DNA from: UBA8522 sp035528895
GTDB taxonomy: Bacteria > Acidobacteriota > Aminicenantia > Aminicenantales > UBA8522
NCBI GenBank assembly: GCA_035528895.1
Contig: DATKXS010000107.1
Span: 1 to 15,282 of the forward strand
Length of the DNA: 15,282 bases
Direction: 5' to 3'
Made by a program: the position numbers and the translations under genes. The notes under the pieces are model-generated. The model did no database searches, had not been told where the DNA came from, and saw only the letters and a list, made by a program, of their open reading frames with translations. Positions within the stretch are counted from its first letter, which is position 1. The number at the start of each line of letters is the position of its first letter. Positions 1 through 7,415 of this stretch are shown piece by piece.

Positions 1-949
1 CCTCGCGCATCTCGGGCGGGATCAGGGGAAGGCCCAGGGCGGCGTAGACCTCGCTCTCGTCCCGGCCGGCGATTTTCCTGGAACCGCGGAAGACGCCGTA
101 CTCGGAGATCTTGAGCCCTTTGTCCTTGGCCAGGCCGCGGAGCTTGATGTTGTGGGCCTTGGAACCGGTGAAATACTGGAGGGCGGCTCCATACTCCGAG
201 CCGGCAACGATGCGGATGTCCACCTGGCGTTCACCCGTTTCGGTCGCGATCATGACCGAGCCCTTGGTCGTGCCCGCAGCGAGGACGCGGCTGACCCTGG
301 AGAATCGGGTGAAATAGCGGACGATCGAGGCGCCGTCCTTTCCGCCGGCCAGGATATCGATGTCGCCGACGGACTCCTTCATCCGGCGGAGCGAACCGGC
401 CGGGGAGAGGCGGCCGATCCCCGGAGCGCCGGCCAGATAGGCGATGATGTCCTCGGCCACGGCCAGGGCCTCGTAGATGGGGATACGCTCCTGGGCTTTC
501 TCGTAGATTTCGATCCCTTTGCGGATGTTCTCCACTTTCTTGTCGCCCATTCCGTGGAGGGAGGCGAGGGTGCCGTCCCGGATAGCCCTTTTCAGGTCGG
601 CGATTCCCTGGACGCCGAGCTCTTTCTGCATCAGGTGGACCGTCTTGGCACCGAGATTCTGGACGTTGAGGAGCTCGAAGAGCGATTCGGGGATACCGGA
701 GAGGGCGTCCCGGTGTTTTTTCATCCGGCCGGTCTGGACGTATTCCTCGATCTTCGAGGCGATGCCGCTGCCGATGCCCTCGATCTCCTCCAGCCGCTTT
801 TCGCGGGCGACGGTCTCGATGTCTTCGCTCAGGTCCTCGAGAATGCGGGCGGCCTTGCGGTAGGCGAGAATTTTAAATGGCAGTTCTCCCTTGATCTCCA
901 GCGCGTCGGCGATGCGGGAAAGAATCGCGGCCACTTCCTTGTTTCTCAT
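1..949 (-). CDS. polX: Family X DNA polymerase / PHP (PolX), N-terminal part, cut by window edge
   Basis: Reading leftward from the ATG at 949-947, 316 residues are visible before the window ends. The protein opens with an HhH-rich 8-kDa-like domain, with helix-hairpin-helix elements around residues 56-70 (IEGIGSGIASKIEEY), 94-107 and 131-142. The polymerase palm follows: GSLRR at 185-189, then VGDIDIL with the metal-binding pair D196 and D198, and a third acidic residue D244 in RQVDIRIV. These are the catalytic signature of family X polymerases, which fill short gaps in base-excision and end-joining repair. Bacterial PolX proteins usually run to about 570 residues, with a C-terminal PHP exonuclease domain that would lie outside this window. 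The ATG is preceded by a weak AAGAAAG ribosome site. The gene diverges from the ThyX-like gene across 92 bp. Identification as PolX is firm; the PHP domain is expected from the family but not seen. Confidence 0.93.
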   Translation of the reverse strand, partial: MRNKEVAAILSRIADALEIKGELPFKILAYRKAARILEDLSEDIETVAREKRLEEIEGIGSGIASKIEEYVQTGRMKKHRDALSGIPESLFELLNVQNLGAKTVHLMQKELGVQGIADLKRAIRDGTLASLHGMGDKKVENIRKGIEIYEKAQERIPIYEALAVAEDIIAYLAGAPGIGRLSPAGSLRRMKESVGDIDILAGGKDGASIVRYFTRFSRVSRVLAAGTTKGSVMIATETGERQVDIRIVAGSEYGAALQYFTGSKAHNIKLRGLAKDKGLKISEYGVFRGSRKIAGRDESEVYAALGLPLIPPEMRE

Positions 950-1004
950 CTTTCTTATAGTTTAGCAGAGATTGGGGGAAAAATTGGCGAATTGAAAACT
1001 CGAG

Positions 1005-1033
1005 TTGACATTTTTTGATGCTATTTCTATGTT
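1005..1033 (+). promoter_or_regulatory. Sigma70-type promoter of the ThyX-like gene, probably giving a leaderless mRNA
   Basis: A perfect -35 box TTGACA (1005-1010) is followed after exactly 17 bp by TATGTT (1028-1033, 4 of 6 matches to TATAAT). Transcription should begin about 7-8 bp past the -10 box, at about 1040-1042, which coincides with the ATG at 1042. No Shine-Dalgarno sequence precedes that ATG. The message is therefore predicted to be leaderless. This is inference from spacing alone. Confidence 0.65.
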
Positions 1034-1041
1034 AGACAATC

Positions 1042-2562
1042 ATGAAGGTCGTTCTATCGGGTTACAATGTCGATAAGGAGGTCATCGACGACCTCAAGCG
1101 CCATTCCCCGCCGCGGGATGACGTGACGCCGGAGACTCTGTCCGCGTCCTACGCCCGCATTTCCCGCGACCCCCGTCCGGCCGACGAACTCCGGGCCGTC
1201 GCCCGCCGCGAGGTAGAGCGGGCCCGCCGCTCCAACCGGACCATCATCTTCAAAATGGGGCACCACTCGGTGGCCGAACACGCCGTCTTCAATTTTGATA
1301 TCATCGGCATCAGTCGCCTGGCCCTGGAGGAGATCGAGAAGTTCCGGCTCTGTTCCTACACCGAAAAATCGCAGCGCTACATCATGCTGGGCGATGATTT
1401 TCTCGTCCCCGAAGAGGTCCGGAAGGGCCGGCTGGAGCGGATCTTCCTGAAGACCATCCGGACGCAGAACGCTCTCTACCACCGGCTTTTAGCCAAGTTG
1501 AAACCGCACCTATTTATTAAATATAAAGACCTCGCCCGGAATCCCCAGAACCATCCCGTCCTCGAGGGTTGGGCCAAGGAGGACGCCCGCTATGTGGTCA
1601 GCCTGGCGACCGAGGGCCAGGTCGGCCTGACCATCAACGCCCGAAACCTTGAGCTCCTGATCCGCCGGTTTGCCGCTAAAAAATTGGCCGAGCTCCGGGA
1701 GCTGAACAGACGGATCTACGAGCTGGCCAAAGAGGTCGCGCCGTCGATCGTTCTTTTTACCGAGGCGACGGATTTCGATGCCCGGACGTACGGGGAGCTG
1801 GAAGAAGCGGCCCGGACCTTATTAGAGAGAACAGAAAAACGAGCGGGAAAAAAGCCTCCAGCCGGCCGGACCGGGGAGGAGAGCGTATTCCTGGCTGACC
1901 TCACGCCTGACGGGGACGACCGGATCCTGGCGGCGCTCCTCCATACCTCGAGCTCGGCATCCTACGACCGGTGCCTAAGGAAGGTCCGGTGGATGACCCC
2001 GGCCGAGAAGAAAGGGCTCATCAAGACGGCCTTCCGGCGCCAGGAGTTCTACGATTTTCCCCTCCGCGAATTCGAATATGCCGACCTGACCTTCTCGCTG
2101 GTCATCTCGGCTTCCGGTTTCGCCCAGCTCAAACGCCACCGCATGGCCACGCTGACCTGCCAGAGATATGATCCCGCGCACGGGGTCACGGTGCCGCCGA
2201 CGGTGGAGGAGGTCGGCGCCGGCCATGAGTTCCGGCAGATGGTCGATCAGACGGAAGAAACATATGCGGTGCTTCAGAAAAAGATCGGACCGGAGGCCGC
2301 CGCCTATGTCCTGACCAATGCCCATCGCCGCCGCGTCCTTCTCAAGGTTAATGTCCGAGAGCTCTATCACATCTCCCGGCTCCGCGAAGATCCCACGGCC
2401 CAATGGGATATCAGGCAGGCAGTCGGCCGGATGTCCGCGCTGGCCCGGAAGGAAATGCCCCTGAGCTGTCTTTTTCTGGGAGGGAAAGACCAATATCCCT
2501 CCATCTACCGAAAAATCTTCGGCGCCGACCCCAAATTGTCCCCGCTTAAGCTTCTCAAATGA
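1042..2562 (+). CDS. Tandem two-domain ThyX-like (FAD-dependent thymidylate synthase family) protein
   Basis: A 506-residue protein made of two ThyX-like domains; ordinary ThyX is about 220-250 residues. The N-terminal half shows the HxSxxEH-type element (GHHSVAEH, 73-80), a signature-like segment KFRLCSYTEKSQRY (100-113) and a ThyX C-terminal helix region (NARNLELLIRRF, 199-210). The C-terminal half shows RHRMATLTCQRY (365-376) and VNVRELYHISRLRED (436-450). Against the family motif RHRxxSxNExSxRY, the first half has lost the leading R and H but keeps S105, E108, S110, R112 and Y113. The second half keeps RHR but is two residues shorter and lacks the serines and glutamate. ThyX makes dTMP from dUMP with FAD, NADPH and methylene-tetrahydrofolate. 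Whether this protein does so is uncertain: it could be an active pseudo-dimer or a repurposed flavoprotein. The start is fixed by the ThyX-like N-terminus and the promoter; there is no ribosome site. Confidence 0.85.
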   Translation: MKVVLSGYNVDKEVIDDLKRHSPPRDDVTPETLSASYARISRDPRPADELRAVARREVERARRSNRTIIFKMGHHSVAEHAVFNFDIIGISRLALEEIEKFRLCSYTEKSQRYIMLGDDFLVPEEVRKGRLERIFLKTIRTQNALYHRLLAKLKPHLFIKYKDLARNPQNHPVLEGWAKEDARYVVSLATEGQVGLTINARNLELLIRRFAAKKLAELRELNRRIYELAKEVAPSIVLFTEATDFDARTYGELEEAARTLLERTEKRAGKKPPAGRTGEESVFLADLTPDGDDRILAALLHTSSSASYDRCLRKVRWMTPAEKKGLIKTAFRRQEFYDFPLREFEYADLTFSLVISASGFAQLKRHRMATLTCQRYDPAHGVTVPPTVEEVGAGHEFRQMVDQTEETYAVLQKKIGPEAAAYVLTNAHRRRVLLKVNVRELYHISRLREDPTAQWDIRQAVGRMSALARKEMPLSCLFLGGKDQYPSIYRKIFGADPKLSPLKLLK

Positions 2563-2620
2563 GCTCTGTTCCGGCAGGCGATAGATAACCTGAATTAGTT
2601 AGAAAATGATGAGTAAAAAA

Positions 2621-2862
2621 TTCCCTCTCCCTGGAGAGACTGTGTCGTAATTGTGATTTGTCATTGCGAGCGACCGCAGGAAGCGCGGCAATCCGACTTG
2701 GTCGTCGCGAGGCGTCGAAGACGCCGTGGCGATCTCATATGGATCTCCGCTTGGTGAGATCCCTCGCCATGCTCGGGACGGCCCAAGGGGTCGGATTGCT
2801 TCGGTCGCTTCGCTCTCTCGCATTGTGACACAGTCTCGGACAGGAGAGGGTCGGGGAGAGGG
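2621..2862. repeat. Nested palindromic repeat (MITE-like, TCATTGCGAG type) inside an outer CCCTCTCC inverted repeat
   Basis: The intergenic region between the ThyX-like gene and the first permease (2563-3032) contains no convincing gene and is dominated by this structure. The inner element is bounded by a perfect 11-bp inverted repeat: GAGACTGTGTC at 2636-2646 and GACACAGTCTC at 2827-2837. Within it, the left arm carries TCATTGCGAGCGACC (2661-2675). GCAATCCGAC (2688-2697) is perfectly complementary to GTCGGATTGC (2790-2799). The centre has a smaller inverted repeat (GGCGATCTC near 2728-2736, GAGATCCCTCGCC near 2756-2767). Outside it, CCCTCTCC (2623-2630) pairs with GGAGAGGG at 2843-2850 or at 2855-2862. 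Sequences beginning TCATTGCGAG are common dispersed non-coding repeats in many bacterial genomes. Being non-autonomous is inference; no transposase is nearby. Confidence 0.75.
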
Positions 2863-2893
2863 TGACTGTAAAAAGATACCCCCTCCCCTCTAT

Positions 2894-2926
2894 CCCCTCC
2901 CGCTAGGGGAGGGGGAATATTTTTTT
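2894..2926 (+). terminator. GC-rich hairpin followed by a T-run; possible Rho-independent terminator
   Basis: CCCCTCCC (2894-2901) and GGGAGGGG (2907-2914) form a perfect 8-bp stem with a 5-base GCTAG loop. After G-A-A-T-A comes a run of seven T (2920-2926). In the plus direction this is a plausible intrinsic terminator separating the ThyX-like transcript from the permeases. The stem is related in sequence to the flanking CCCTCTCC repeats, so it may be repeat debris that happens to resemble a terminator. Confidence 0.5.
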
Positions 2927-3032
2927 GCATTATTTGTGAATAGATCAGGATAAATGTTGGCAACGCTCCCGATTCAAAGATAATTTCTTGGCTCGAGAGT
3001 CAGAGGAGAGTGGAGACAAAGGCAAGACAGGG

Positions 3033-5387
3033 ATGAAAAACAACCTACTACCCGAAGAAAACATGAAGAAGCCCGTCACCGAACTCGCCCGGGACATGAG
3101 CCTGATGCATGTGACTATGATCGGCGTCGGGGCCATGATCGGGGCCGGGATCTTCGTCCTGACGGGCATTGCCGCCGGTGTCGCCGGGCCGGCCCTGATC
3201 CTCGTCTTTCTTCTCAACGGTTTCGTCACCGGATTGACGGCCATGTCGTATGCGGAGCTCGGGTCCTGCTTTCCGGAGGCCGGCGGCGGGTATCTCTGGG
3301 TCAAGGAAGCCCTTCCCCAGCCCAACGGATTTCTTTCAGGATGGGTCAGTTGGTTCGCCCATGCCGTAGCCTGCAGTCTGTATGCTGTGGCCTTCGGCGC
3401 CTTCAGCGTCGACCTGCTTTCTGTCGCCGGAGTCAATGTCTCCAGGCTCGTCTCCCCCCTGGGCATCCATGATGAGCCCGCTGTTCTGGCTGCCAAGCTG
3501 ATCGCCGTCTGCATCACGTTCCTTTTTGTCTATATCAACTTCCGCGGCGCCAAGGAAACGGGACAGGCGGAATCCGTCATCACCATCCTCAAGATCATCA
3601 TCATCGGGCTCTTCATCGGCTTCGGCGTCTACGCCATCTTCGCCGGGAAAGTCGAGCAGCCCTGGCAGAGTCAGTTCAGCGGTTTTTTTCAAAAGGGGCC
3701 GCTCGGCATTATCATGGCCATGGGGCTGACTTTCATCGCTTTCGAAGGCTACGAGATCATCGCCCAATGCGGCGAGGAGGTCAAGAACCCGAAACGCAAT
3801 ATCCCGCGGTCGATCTTTCTTTCCCTGTTGATCGTGATCCCTATCTATCTGCTGGTTGCCTTTGTCGCCCTGGGGGCCGTCGCTCCGGAAGGAAACGTGC
3901 CGACCTGGCAATACCTTGGTCAAAAAGGCGAGCTGGCGATGATCGAGGCGGCCGAGCACTTCATGATGGGCAAGCTGGGGAGGATCATCTTCCTGATCGG
4001 GGGGCTTTTCTCGACGATGTCCGCCCTCAATGCCACGGTCTATTCCTCCTCCAGGGTCAGCTTCGCCATGGGGCGCGATCATAACCTGCCGGGCCTGTTT
4101 GCCAGGATTCATCCGAAGAAAAGAACTCCCCATCTGGCCGTTTTCATCTCCGGAGGGCTGATCATCCTGATGGCCGTGGCCCTGCCGATCGAAGACATCG
4201 CCAGCGCCACCGATGCCATGTTCCTCCTTCTTTTCATCTTCGTCAATCTGGCCGTCATCAACCTCCGCAAGAATCGGCCCGACCTTGACCGCGGTTTCAA
4301 GGTTCCTCTCTTTCCTTTAGTCCCGATCGCAGCGACTTTTCTGAATCTTGTGCTGGCCGTCTTTCTGTTTTTCTATAGGCCTGTGGGGATTTTCGTCTGT
4401 GTAGGTTATCTCGCCTTCGGCATCCTTCTTTATTATATCTACTCGCGAAAGAAAGAATTCGTCGCCCAGGCCGAGCCCGTCGTTCATACCGAGCATCCCA
4501 TCATCGTTCCCGATCCCCGCCATTTCCACATCCTCGTCCCGGTGGCGAATGATAAAACAATCGGCCAGCTCCAGGGCATTGCCGTTTCCCTCGCCAAGGC
4601 CTACCAGGCTGATATCACCGCCCTCAACGTGATCCAGGTTCCCGCCCAGCTCCCACCGAGCGAGGGCCGCAAGTACATCAGCCGGTCGCGGGAGCTCATC
4701 GCCAAAGCCGTGGATTACGCCGCGAAAGAGGAGATCCCCGTCTACTCATTGGTGAAGCTGACCCATAATATTCCCAAGGCCATTATCGAGACCTGTACGG
4801 AACGGAAGATCGATCTGATGATCCTTGGCTGGGAGGGCGAGAAGAGCGCCTACGACAGGGTCTTGGGAACCAAGCTCGACGAGATCATTTTCAATACGGT
4901 CTGCGATCTCGCTCTCATCTGCCGGGCTCCCCTTCCTGATGAGGAGATAGCCAGAGTCCTGATTCCCGTGAGCAACATCCGTTATGCCATCCTCTCGCTC
5001 AAGACGGCCGAAGCACTGCGCCGGGATCAGGACACTCCCATCGTCCTTTTTCACGCCACCTATCAAGAGAATATCGAAGAGGTCGAACGCCGCTTTAAAA
5101 ACGATCTTTTGAAGATGAAGGATGAGATCACTCCCGAGCGCTACCAAGTGCTCGTCAGGAAAACATCGAGCGTGCTCGGAGCCGTCCTGACCGAAATCCA
5201 GTATCGAGACCTGATCATCATGGGAGCGCCCGAAGAAGGGCTGATCCGGAGGGTGCTGTTTGGTGATATCTCCCTCCGGATCGCTCGAGAGACCGAAGTC
5301 CCGCTGATCCTGACCAAGAAGTACAGCGGACATATGAAGTCCTGGTTCCAGAAATTCTTCGGGTCCCGCAAGACGATGCTGGATTGA
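3033..5387 (+). CDS. APC-superfamily amino acid permease with two C-terminal universal stress (Usp) domains
   Basis: The protein has 784 residues from the ATG at 3033. The first ~450 residues are an APC-type transporter with about 12 hydrophobic helices. It contains the diagnostic early motif GAMIGAGIFVLTGIAAG and the loop FEGYEIIAQCGEEVKNPKRNIPRSI, typical of amino acid/polyamine permeases. Two UspA-like domains follow, from about residues 497 and 639. The first carries a complete nucleotide motif G599-x2-G602-x9-G612-T613 (GWEG...LGT). The second (GAPEEG...FGD) has altered spacing and probably does not bind ATP in the usual way. The domains should be cytoplasmic and may gate or sense for the transporter; the substrate is unknown. 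The start is not certain: ATG 3033 has only a weak GACAGGG upstream, ATG 3063 is an alternative, and an upstream TTG (2988) lacks a ribosome site. A second, decayed permease starts 6 bp downstream. Confidence 0.9.
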   Translation: MKNNLLPEENMKKPVTELARDMSLMHVTMIGVGAMIGAGIFVLTGIAAGVAGPALILVFLLNGFVTGLTAMSYAELGSCFPEAGGGYLWVKEALPQPNGFLSGWVSWFAHAVACSLYAVAFGAFSVDLLSVAGVNVSRLVSPLGIHDEPAVLAAKLIAVCITFLFVYINFRGAKETGQAESVITILKIIIIGLFIGFGVYAIFAGKVEQPWQSQFSGFFQKGPLGIIMAMGLTFIAFEGYEIIAQCGEEVKNPKRNIPRSIFLSLLIVIPIYLLVAFVALGAVAPEGNVPTWQYLGQKGELAMIEAAEHFMMGKLGRIIFLIGGLFSTMSALNATVYSSSRVSFAMGRDHNLPGLFARIHPKKRTPHLAVFISGGLIILMAVALPIEDIASATDAMFLLLFIFVNLAVINLRKNRPDLDRGFKVPLFPLVPIAATFLNLVLAVFLFFYRPVGIFVCVGYLAFGILLYYIYSRKKEFVAQAEPVVHTEHPIIVPDPRHFHILVPVANDKTIGQLQGIAVSLAKAYQADITALNVIQVPAQLPPSEGRKYISRSRELIAKAVDYAAKEEIPVYSLVKLTHNIPKAIIETCTERKIDLMILGWEGEKSAYDRVLGTKLDEIIFNTVCDLALICRAPLPDEEIARVLIPVSNIRYAILSLKTAEALRRDQDTPIVLFHATYQENIEEVERRFKNDLLKMKDEITPERYQVLVRKTSSVLGAVLTEIQYRDLIIMGAPEEGLIRRVLFGDISLRIARETEVPLILTKKYSGHMKSWFQKFFGSRKTMLD

Positions 5388-5393
5388 GTCGAT

Positions 5394-6727
5394 ATGTCCA
5401 TCCTCCACAGGTCCAAACAGCTCAAGAAAGAGCTGGGGTTGTTCAGCGTTTATGCCATCGCCACAGGCGCCACTATCGCCTCGGGCTTTTTCCTGCTTCC
5501 CGGCATCGCCGCTGGGCAGGCTGGCTCGGCGGTCGTCCTGAGCTACTTCATCGCTGCCTTCCCCGTCGTCCCCGCCATCTTCAGCATGGCGGAGCTGTCC
5601 ACGGCGATGCCCCGGGCCGGCGGCATCTACTATTTTCTCGACAGGGGTATGGGGCCATTCTGGGGAACCCTGGGAGGAGTGGGGACCTGGCTAACGCTCA
5701 TTCTCAAGGCCGCCTTTGCTCTCATCGGCATGGGCGCCTACATGAGTGTTTTGCTGCCGCGGATTCCGCTCCTGCCGCTGACCGCTGGATTCGCCTTTCT
5801 TTTCGGCTTTCTCAACCTCTTGGGGGCAAAGAAGACCGGGACTTTTCAGGTCTTTCTCGTCCTTGGGCTGCTCGTCCTTCTCTTCTGGTTTGTTGGCACA
5901 GGCCTTCCCGTGATAAGGCTTGGACCGTTTCTTGGGCTTTTTTGACCAGGAATTCAAGACGATACTCGGTACCGCCGGGATGGTTTTTGTGAGCTACATC
6001 GGTCTGACCCAGATTGCCAGCATTTCGGAGGAGGTCAAGAACCCGGAGAGGAACATCCCCAGAGGTATGCTGGCCGCCTTCGGCACGGTCCTGTTCGTCT
6101 ATCTCGTGGGTACATTCATCATGGTAGGAGTCTTGCCTGCTGCCGAGCTCGCCAATGACCTCACTCCCGTAGCGACCACCGCTGGCGTCACCGTTGGACG
6201 ATGGGGGATGATCGTGGTGAGCATCGCGGCCATCCTGGCTTTCTTCTCGGTGGCCAATGCCGGGATCATGAGCGCCTCCCGCTATCCTCTCGGCATGAGT
6301 CGCGACCATCTCATGCCGCGCTTTTTCCGCGGCCTGACCCGGCAGAAGGTTCCGCGGAACTCGATATTCATCACCGTCGTCCTGATTATCGTCGTCTTGT
6401 TTTTTCTCAACCCGGTCAAGATCGCCAAACTGGCCAGCGCTTTCCAGCTCTTTCTTTTCGCCATGATCTCGGTGGCCGTCATCATCATGAGGGAAAGCCG
6501 GATTGAGTCCTATAACCCTGCGTTCCGGAGCGAAAGCCGCCGCCCTGTTGGGCCGGGTGGTCTCAGAGCTGCATCTTCCTAAAGGGTGCCTGATCGCCCT
6601 GATTCACCGAAAAGGGGAAACGATCATCCCCACAAAAGATACGCGGCTCGAGGAAGAGGACAGGTTGACGATCATCGGGTATCCCGAAGTGATCGAAGAG
6701 CTCTATTCCCGCTATACCGAAGAGTAG
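5394..6727 (+). pseudogene. Second APC-superfamily permease with C-terminal TrkA-C/RCK domain, broken by two frame shifts
   Basis: Three consecutive reading frames together spell one permease. Segment 1 (from ATG 5394 to the TGA at 5943-5945) covers about five membrane helices starting SVYAIATGATIASGFFLLPG. Segment 2 (frame entered near 5944, DQEFKTILGTAGMVFVSYIGL) supplies about five more and the APC loop SEEVKNPERNIPRG. Segment 3 (from about 6530) gives AKAAALLGRVVSELHLPKGC and a TrkA-C-like end, DTRLEEEDRLTIIGYPEVIEEL, stopping at 6727. The first break lies in a six-T run (5938-5943); removing one T restores LGPFLGLFDQEF. At the second break the sequence passes straight from the segment after helix 10 (RIESYNPAFRS) to the regulatory domain, so the usual helices 11-12 and linker seem to be deleted. 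This supports a real pseudogene. A lone assembly error could explain only the first break. It follows the Usp-linked permease by 6 bp and probably shared its transcript. Confidence 0.82.
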
Positions 6728-6749
6728 AGGACTTGTTCGGCCGGCTGGA

Positions 6750-7391
6750 TCATGCTTCCCCGATAAAAACCCGTCTTCCCCGAACCTCGATCCGGCCCTC
6801 GAAGAACAGTTGGACCGCCTGGGGATAGATCTTGTGTTCCTCGACCAGGATCCGGGCGGCCAGCGTCTCTTCGTTATCGTCTTGGAGGACGGGAACCACG
6901 GCCTGGAGGATGATCGGTCCCATGTCCACTTCCTCGGCGACGAAATGCACGGTCGCCCCGGAATAGCATACTCCCCAGTCAATGGCCTTCTTCTGGACGT
7001 GAAGCCCGGGGAACGAAGGGAGGAGCGCGGGGTGGATATTCATGCAGCGATTCTTGAACTCGCGGCAGAAATACGGCGACAGGATCCTCATGTAGCCGGC
7101 CAGGCAGACCAGGTCGACATCGCGCTTCCGGACCTCGCGGATGGCTTTCTTATCGTATTCCTCCCGGCCGGCGAACAGCTTGGGATTGAGGTAGAGAGTC
7201 TCCAGGCCGTACTCGCGGGCGGTCTGGAGTCCCGGGGCCGACTCGACATTGCTGAAGACGAGCGAGATCGAGGCGTTGATCCGGCCCGCCATGACAGCCT
7301 CGTGGATGGCCCGGAAATTGGACCCGCGGCCGGACAAAAAGACAGCGATCCTGCCTCTCTTCTCGGGGCTGACGAAAATCTCTTCGGCCAT
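6750..7391 (-). CDS. purN: Phosphoribosylglycinamide formyltransferase (GAR transformylase)
   Basis: At 213 residues this is the normal length for PurN, which transfers a formyl group from 10-formyl-tetrahydrofolate to GAR in step 3 of purine synthesis. Visible features are the nucleotide-binding start RIAVFLSGRGSNFRAI (14-29) and the catalytic block MNIHPALLPSFPGLH (117-131). N118 and H120 match the essential Asn and His, and D156 in EEVDMGPI matches the catalytic Asp. The ATG at 7391 is preceded by a good GGAGAGGG ribosome site about 8 bases away. It is the last gene of the minus-strand purine operon, 24 bp after the barrel-protein gene. It converges on the decayed permease with 22 bp between their stops, and I see no clear terminator there. 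Confidence 0.96.
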   Translation of the reverse strand: MAEEIFVSPEKRGRIAVFLSGRGSNFRAIHEAVMAGRINASISLVFSNVESAPGLQTAREYGLETLYLNPKLFAGREEYDKKAIREVRKRDVDLVCLAGYMRILSPYFCREFKNRCMNIHPALLPSFPGLHVQKKAIDWGVCYSGATVHFVAEEVDMGPIILQAVVPVLQDDNEETLAARILVEEHKIYPQAVQLFFEGRIEVRGRRVFIGEA

Positions 7392-7415
7392 GGATTGACC
7401 CTCTCCAGAGCGATT

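Noticed and set aside
152..1018. Plus-strand 288-residue open frame opposite polX
   Set aside because: It is a shadow of the minus-strand PolX gene, whose catalytic motifs are clear. The plus frame has no recognisable domain and no ribosome site.
2599..2963. Short open frames on both strands in the intergenic repeat
   Set aside because: They are translations of the palindromic TCATTGCGAG repeat. Such repeat-derived frames are common and show no protein-like features.
3336..4133. Minus-strand 265-residue open frame inside the first permease
   Set aside because: It is antisense to conserved APC motifs; its composition (D, G, H rich) is typical of a shadow frame.
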